Below are positions 36,925 to 41,297 of a stretch of DNA of 41,297 bases, piece by piece. The stretch covers positions 1 through 41,297 of the forward strand of contig JAKSTL010000015.1 in NCBI GenBank assembly GCA_024402595.1, in the 5' to 3' direction. The stretch comes from Treponema sp. (GTDB taxonomy: Bacteria; Spirochaetota; Spirochaetia; Treponematales; Treponemataceae). The stretch's first letter is position 1. Each line of letters begins with the position of its first letter. The position numbers and the translations under genes were made by a program. The notes under the pieces were generated by a model. The model saw only the letters and a list, made by a program, of their open reading frames with translations, was not told the DNA's origin and searched no databases.

Positions 36925-38577
36925 ATGAAATTTTTGAACCCCGTCTTGGAACTTGTTGGTAGTTTAGGCTTTCTTCTTTATGGAATGAAGCTTATGAGTG
37001 ATGGTGTACAGAAAAGTGCAGGCGAGAAACTTCAGCGTGCATTAAGTGTTATCACGGGAAATAGGTTCGTTGCTCTCTTAACGGGTCTCATAGTAACAAT
37101 GATTATTCAATCCTCTGGTGCTACAACGGTTATGGTTGTAACATTTGTTAATGCGGGATTGATGACACTCACACAATCGGTCGGCGTTATTTTTGGTGCG
37201 AATATCGGTACAACAATTACTGCCTGGATTGTTTCTATCTTTGGATTTAATTTTAAGATTTCAGCTTTTGCAATTCCTGTCTTTGGTATTGGTTATTTTT
37301 GTACAATCCTTTTTAAGAAAACTGGATATAAAAACCTTGGTGAAGCGGTTATGGGTTTTGGGATGCTTTTCCTTGGTCTTTCCGGCTTGTCAGATGTATT
37401 CACTCCAGAGCAGTTGGGATGGTTGTTTCAGATTCAGGGAAACGGTGTTTTTGCAATAATATTAGGCTTCTTTATTGGAATTATTATTACAGCACTTCTT
37501 CATTCATCATCAGCTTTTTCTGCAATTGTAATTACCATGGCTTATAACGGGCTTATCACTTGGGAACTGGCCGCTTCTATGACTTTGGGAAGTAATGTTG
37601 GTTCTACAATTGATGCAGTTCTTGCGGCTGCTGGTAAATCTGCGGATGCAAAACGCTCTGCTTTGATTCATGTTATTTTCAATGTTTTTGGTACAGTTCT
37701 TGCCCTGATTTTCTTTAAGCCATTCCTTAATCTTGTTGTTGCTCTTACACCAGGACATCAGAATTCAAATATTGCAATTAGAATCTCTATGCTTCACACT
37801 GTATTTAAGGTATTGTCAACTGTTGTGCTTCTGCCAATGCAGGGGCCTCTTGTAAAACTTAGTCAGAAAATGATTAAAGATGACAAGAAAGACGGTGCTA
37901 ATTCCTTTAAACTTGTATTTACAGAACTTGTTTCTAAAGACAGTATAACAACTCATGTTATTCAGGCGGAAAAAGCTATTGCCGATATGACTGATATTGT
38001 TAGCGATATGTTTGATACGATTCAGATTGGTGTTACAAGACGAGATTTGGAGTTTATTGAACAATACAAGGAAGCCAGTGTAATTGCAGAAGATTATGTT
38101 GATCAGATGCATGAACAGATTACACATTTCCTTATTAAGTGCGAATCTATGCAGTTGACAGAAAAACAGGTTAATCATATTTCCAGTATGATTCAGATTG
38201 TCGATGAATTAGAAGATATGTCAGATAGTTGTTACGCAACCATCATGTTAGTTGTTAAAAGTATAGAAAGAAAAATGAAGTACCAAAACGAGGATATGGA
38301 ACGGCTTTTACCATATCTTGAATTGGTTCGTCAGTTCCTTCAATTTATTCGAAGAAATATTAATACTCAGCTTTCGGCAGAAAAACTTGATTTGGCCAGA
38401 GAGTTGGAAGATGGAATTGACGCTTTTAGAAAGGATTTAAAGCGAGTAGCCAGAAAACGACTTGAAGGTGGAGCCGATGTAAAGGCAGAGCTTTTATATA
38501 TTGATGTTGTTCGTCGAATTGAAAATATTGGTGACAACTGTTTTAGGATTTCAGAAAGTTTGACAAATGGTTTTTAA
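36925..38577 (+). CDS. Na+/phosphate cotransporter with a PhoU-like tail
   Basis: An inner-membrane transporter of the NptA/YjbB (PF02690) family, 550 residues, which moves phosphate coupled to sodium. The two inverted repeats carry the signature Q-S-S-G-A-T-T-V-M and H-S-S-S-A-F-S-A-I, with about eight hydrophobic segments over residues 5-320. From about 345 the protein becomes soluble and helical, a PhoU-like domain common to bacterial members. The frame is open 30 codons earlier, but the family start (N-P-V-L-E-L-V-G-S-L-G-F-L-L-Y-G-M-K-L-M) and the -10 box point to the ATG at 36925. A terminator follows 38577. The direction of transport (uptake or export) cannot be read from sequence. Confidence 0.9.
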   Translation: MKFLNPVLELVGSLGFLLYGMKLMSDGVQKSAGEKLQRALSVITGNRFVALLTGLIVTMIIQSSGATTVMVVTFVNAGLMTLTQSVGVIFGANIGTTITAWIVSIFGFNFKISAFAIPVFGIGYFCTILFKKTGYKNLGEAVMGFGMLFLGLSGLSDVFTPEQLGWLFQIQGNGVFAIILGFFIGIIITALLHSSSAFSAIVITMAYNGLITWELAASMTLGSNVGSTIDAVLAAAGKSADAKRSALIHVIFNVFGTVLALIFFKPFLNLVVALTPGHQNSNIAIRISMLHTVFKVLSTVVLLPMQGPLVKLSQKMIKDDKKDGANSFKLVFTELVSKDSITTHVIQAEKAIADMTDIVSDMFDTIQIGVTRRDLEFIEQYKEASVIAEDYVDQMHEQITHFLIKCESMQLTEKQVNHISSMIQIVDELEDMSDSCYATIMLVVKSIERKMKYQNEDMERLLPYLELVRQFLQFIRRNINTQLSAEKLDLARELEDGIDAFRKDLKRVARKRLEGGADVKAELLYIDVVRRIENIGDNCFRISESLTNGF

Positions 38578-38618
38578 TTAGAATAAAGTGTTTTTGACTC
38601 TATTCTAAAATATTTTTT
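38578..38618 (+). terminator. Terminator after the phosphate cotransporter gene
   Basis: TTAGAATA (38578-38585) and TATTCTAA (38601-38608) form a perfect 8-bp stem, with an AGT/ACT extension inside, followed by AATATTTTTT. Confidence 0.6.
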
Positions 38619-38630
38619 AAGGAGACAAGT

Positions 38631-39008
38631 ATGAAAACAAAGAAAGTTATTGCAACTGTAATTTCAGTTCTTTTGTTACTTTGCTTGGTAGGTTGTGTTT
38701 CAAGTACTAATGTTACTTTTTACACAGATGTTGATGGTGCTGAAGTTTTTGTAGATGGAGTATCAATTGGTACAACTCCAACTTCAACAGTTCTTAGTAA
38801 TGCGGTTTGGATTGATCCAGTTATTACAATTAAGAAGGATGGTTACAAGGATATGGTTACAACCCTCAATAAAGAGATAAAAATGACTAACCTTGTTGTA
38901 GGTTTGGTAGTATTCTGGCCAGATTTGTTGTATGCTTGGGGGCCAACTCAGACACAGGCTTATACAATAGCTCCTGGATATCAGAAATCAGAAGACGCCG
39001 CAAAATAA
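38631..39008 (+). CDS. PEGA-domain lipoprotein
   Basis: A 125-residue lipoprotein. The signal ends L-V-G-C with the cysteine at residue 22. The mature part begins with a PEGA domain: V-D-G-A-E-V-F-V-D-G-V-S-I-G-T-T-P, followed by the I-T-I-K-K-D-G-Y-K-D strand. PEGA domains occur in many cell-surface and S-layer related proteins; function is unknown. A hydrophobic stretch near residues 87-103 (V-V-G-L-V-V-F-W-P-D-L-L-Y-A-W) could be a second membrane contact. AAGGAG precedes the ATG, and the next lipoprotein gene starts two bases after its stop. Confidence 0.85.
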   Translation: MKTKKVIATVISVLLLLCLVGCVSSTNVTFYTDVDGAEVFVDGVSIGTTPTSTVLSNAVWIDPVITIKKDGYKDMVTTLNKEIKMTNLVVGLVVFWPDLLYAWGPTQTQAYTIAPGYQKSEDAAK

Positions 39009-39010
39009 TT

Positions 39011-39448
39011 ATGATGAAGAATAAATTATCTGTAAAAATACAATTTATTCTTCTCATTCTGCTTTGTTGTGATTTCTTTGTGGGCTGCAACAATCAGCAA
39101 AAATTATTGACTGGTTTTTGGGAAAATGATTCTAAAATATTGCATTTTTCTGAAAACCAGTTCTATATTTATAATTTAAATAGTACAGAAGTTCTGGCTT
39201 TTAGTGGAACTTATGATTTTGCCGAAAATCCTTCCTATGCCATAAAAATGTCTTATAAAAACTATCTGGACAAAGATAAAAACTGGCAATCATTAAAAGA
39301 CACACAATTGGAAAATTATACAGAAATCAATCTTTTTAGGATTTCAGACCAAACACTTGAACTTAAAATAATTGGAAACGATCAGTTTTTTTTATATGAC
39401 AGACTAGATGAAAAAAATGTTGATTCCAAACTGAAACAATTCAAATAA
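39011..39448 (+). CDS. Hypothetical small lipoprotein
   Basis: A 145-residue protein with a lipoprotein signal ending F-V-G-C (Cys26) after a long hydrophobic run. The mature part contains L-L-T-G-F-W-E-N-D and several beta-strand-like blocks (H-F-S-E-N-Q-F-Y-I-Y, L-A-F-S-G-T-Y-D-F), resembling the lipocalin-like domains often annotated in small lipoproteins that open with G-x-W. I cannot assign a function. The start is one of two adjacent ATGs (39011 or 39014), two bases after the PEGA gene; no ribosome binding site is visible, so translation probably depends on that upstream gene. Confidence 0.7.
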   Translation: MMKNKLSVKIQFILLILLCCDFFVGCNNQQKLLTGFWENDSKILHFSENQFYIYNLNSTEVLAFSGTYDFAENPSYAIKMSYKNYLDKDKNWQSLKDTQLENYTEINLFRISDQTLELKIIGNDQFFLYDRLDEKNVDSKLKQFK

Positions 39449-39542
39449 TTTTCGAAATCATATTTTTACAATCTAAACCCTAATTTTTTTTCTATGATTT
39501 TTTTATAACTCGCTGATTTTTGTAGATTATGTTTAATAGACA

Positions 39543-39581
39543 AAAAAAACGACTCCAAAAATACTTCTGAAGCCGTTTTTT
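39543..39581. terminator. Probable bidirectional terminator
   Basis: An A-rich arm ending in ACG (39543-39551) pairs with CGTTTTTT (39574-39581), with CT/AG (39553-39554, 39571-39572) beyond one mismatch. It lies between the convergent lipoprotein and TM2 genes, so it may serve both. Confidence 0.5.
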
Positions 39582-39622
39582 GTATATAGACTTGTTCGTT
39601 TACGAGAACGGTTTTTATTGGA

Positions 39623-40357
39623 TTAAATATAAAGAATTAATCCGAATATAATGAAGAAAAGAATAAAAGAGGCGTAAACAACAACTGAAGGTGTAAAAAT
39701 ATCAGCGGCAGTTTTTCCTTTTAAGGTAAACTTCTTTTCTTGTTTTTCAGTTTCAGGTTTTCCTTCGTAATTAATTGCCATATAAAGTTCTTTGTCTGCT
39801 GGTGAAAGAGTGTCTATGTATGATTTAACTTCAGGAAGTGGATTCCATCGTCTGATTACTTTACCTGCATTATCAAATCTTATGCCTTTAAGCATAGACA
39901 ATAAATCAACAACCCAACCAATACCAAATACTCCAAGAGTCAAAGTCCAGATTACTGCAGTGGCATATTTCTTTTCATAATATCGGTGAGCACCAAATAA
40001 ACCAAGGAAAACACAGAGAGTCATATCAACTTTCATACTTTTTTTGCTGTATTTATTTGTTTTATCGTTTTTGTAAATTGTAATAAAGAACAAAACACAT
40101 GAAGCTATTATTAGCAAGCCTTCAATAATGCCAAAGATTATTGAAAAAACAAGTGAGGCAGTTGGTGCTTTAATTAGGCCTGAAAATAAGTAACACAAAA
40201 TTGCAATTACAATATAAGTATTACCAATAAGACGAATAGTTTTTGGAAGAGCGGTTTTACTATAACCTTTCATTTCTGCAATTTCTGCGGTGGCATTTAT
40301 CTGCCAGAAAGCAATGGCAATAGCAATAACTCCCATAAAAAGTTTAAGTGTACCCAT
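39623..40357 (-). CDS. TM2-domain membrane protein
   Basis: A 244-residue membrane protein with about six hydrophobic segments. Residues about 105-155 form a TM2 domain (V-D-M-T-L-C-V-F-L-G-L-F-G-A-H-R-Y-Y-E, then W-V-V-D-L-L-S-M-L), a two-helix module with a conserved G-x-F-G-x-H-R-F/Y-Y turn. Extra helices lie at the N-terminus (about 3-20 and 48-95) and at the very C-terminus. The role of TM2 proteins in bacteria is unknown. An AGGAG site precedes the ATG. Confidence 0.82.
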   Translation of the reverse strand: MGTLKLFMGVIAIAIAFWQINATAEIAEMKGYSKTALPKTIRLIGNTYIVIAILCYLFSGLIKAPTASLVFSIIFGIIEGLLIIASCVLFFITIYKNDKTNKYSKKSMKVDMTLCVFLGLFGAHRYYEKKYATAVIWTLTLGVFGIGWVVDLLSMLKGIRFDNAGKVIRRWNPLPEVKSYIDTLSPADKELYMAINYEGKPETEKQEKKFTLKGKTAADIFTPSVVVYASFILFFIIFGLILYI

Positions 40358-40656
40358 TAGAGTTTCTCCTAATAATACGATATTAAAATATTTTATTACA
40401 AGAAGTCTATTGAAAGCTTAAAATCAAACTTTGGCAATGGAACTTTTTGTATTAGTTTAAAAATGTTAACTTATATAAATGTATTTGTAAAGTTTTTATA
40501 TTTTTTTGCAATTTTGATGTAATAAAGAAAGGAAAATCTAAATATTAGCATTATATTTAGATAAAAAAGGACTGCCCGTTTATAACGAACAGTCCTCTTG
40601 AAGTTCATTGCGTAATGCGAATAATTACTTTTGAAATTATTTTAATGAGTTGCCTA
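40358..40656. other. Intergenic region with two hairpins
   Basis: About 300 non-coding bases lie between the TM2 and GH94 genes. Besides the GH94 terminator it contains a perfect 9-bp inverted repeat, ATCTAAATA (40536-40544) with TATTTAGAT (40554-40562). The rest is AT-rich and must include the TM2 promoter; I see no other feature. Confidence 0.6.
40563..40596 (-). terminator. Rho-independent terminator of the GH94 gene
   Basis: On the minus strand a 13-bp stem (40596-40584 with 40580-40568, two G-U pairs) and a three-base loop are followed by a T-tract (40567-40563). Confidence 0.85.
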
Positions 40657-41295
40657 TTATCCTAAAGTAATTTCAACATTAACTTCTTTTTTACCTTCAA
40701 CAAATGGAACAACACATCCGTCTACTGCTTTTCCATCAACAACAAGTGATTTAACACCTTTGCATACATGGTTAGGATTTTTGATTGTAATGTTGTATTT
40801 AGCACCGCGGAACAAACGAGTTGCTGTAAATCCATCCCAAGAAGCTGGAATAGAAGGATCAACTTTAAGTCCATCAAAGTCTGGCTGAATACCAAGGATG
40901 TACTGGCTGATAGCAACCATGTTCCATGCAGCTGTACCAGTAAGCCAAGAGTTTTTACCCTGACCGTAGTTCTTTCCACCGTTACCAATATCAGAACCAG
41001 CTTCTTTACCACCAATCATCTGGCCGTAAACATAAGGTTCTGTTTTATGGATGTCAGAAGTTTCTTCTGTGTAAGCAGGAGCAATTTCTGAGTAATATTT
41101 GAATGCCTGGTCACCTTTTCCTGCATAAGCTGCAGCACAGATAATCCATGCATTGTTGTGTGTAAAGATACCACCGTTTTCTTTGTATCCCTGTGGGTAT
41201 GTTGAAATTTCACCATACTGTACATGGTATTTTGTGAATGCAGGGTAGTTGAGTACAAGACCGAATTCACAGTTAAGGTTTTCATCAATAGCTTT
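40657..41295 (-). CDS. GH94 cellobiose/cellodextrin phosphorylase, C-terminal part (runs off the right edge)
   Basis: The last 212 or so codons of a glycoside phosphorylase, reading leftwards; the frame is open to the edge. Family GH94 enzymes split beta-glucosides such as cellobiose with phosphate to glucose-1-phosphate plus glucose, saving ATP. Seen are E-I-S-T-Y-P-Q-G-Y-K-E-N-G-G-I-F-T-H-N-N-A-W, in which the catalytic-domain histidine and Asn contact substrate, then E-P-Y-V-Y-G-Q-M-I-G-G, K-N-S-W-L-T-G-T-A-A-W-N and a C-terminal jelly-roll-like domain with G-L-K-V-D-P-S-I-P. Full-length members are about 800 residues. Cellobiose versus cellodextrin or other specificity cannot be decided from this part. 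A strong terminator follows. Confidence 0.92.
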   Translation of the reverse strand, partial: KAIDENLNCEFGLVLNYPAFTKYHVQYGEISTYPQGYKENGGIFTHNNAWIICAAAYAGKGDQAFKYYSEIAPAYTEETSDIHKTEPYVYGQMIGGKEAGSDIGNGGKNYGQGKNSWLTGTAAWNMVAISQYILGIQPDFDGLKVDPSIPASWDGFTATRLFRGAKYNITIKNPNHVCKGVKSLVVDGKAVDGCVVPFVEGKKEVNVEITLG

Positions 41296-41297
41296 AA

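Overview
The window is AT-rich bacterial DNA, and its gene content and style point to a gut- or rumen-type Treponema (Spirochaetota). The case rests on many spirochaete-style lipoproteins with loose lipoboxes, a small beta-barrel protein next to folD (a pairing I recall from treponemes), treponeme-style RqcH, RarA and MnmG variants, and sugar genes suited to plant polysaccharide (mannonate dehydratase, a GH94 phosphorylase). The genus is an inference; no rRNA is present to confirm it. I see no tRNA, rRNA, CRISPR array, prophage or transposase gene.

Layout. 1-1920: a hexuronate operon read leftwards (uxuA, then the first codons of a uxuB-like gene), with a promoter and palindromic operator upstream. 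A four-helix-bundle (S23/IVP-type) gene flanked by 32-bp inverted repeats sits between the two uxu genes. 2019-8691: a leftward branched-chain amino acid ABC transporter operon, livK-livH-livM-livG-livF, with rqcH (ribosome quality control) three bases behind livF. 8778-12553: rightward radical SAM gene, then an acetohydroxyacid synthase large subunit without a small subunit beside it. 12590-17327: leftward genes for RarA with a C-terminal methyltransferase-like half, a large lipoprotein and a small outer-membrane barrel. 17442-25625: rightward folD, folE2, miaB, a LapA-like protein, a SPOR protein, a Gph-type phosphatase, mnmG and a two-helix membrane protein. 25638-31721: leftward methyltransferase, adenosine/adenine deaminase, pepF and a diguanylate cyclase with a LacI-type sensor. 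31910-35321: rightward clpP, a GNAT gene, a DbpA-type RNA-binding protein and a metallo-beta-lactamase hydrolase. 35309-36859: leftward phosphodiesterase and lipoprotein. 36925-39448: rightward Na/phosphate cotransporter and two lipoproteins. 39623-41297: leftward TM2 protein and the 3' part of a GH94 phosphorylase.

Most of this is housekeeping and metabolism. The unusual signal is in small repeats. GC-rich palindromic elements interrupt the AT-rich sequence at 2919-3008, 7331-7470 and 26457-26650. The first lies in frame inside rqcH and adds exactly 30 codons; the third is a clear relative between two genes. This resembles the behaviour of Rickettsia palindromic elements and is my best candidate for an undescribed system here. 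A second theme is leaderless expression: four rightward genes have a -10-like hexamer 6-8 bases before the start codon and no usable Shine-Dalgarno sequence.
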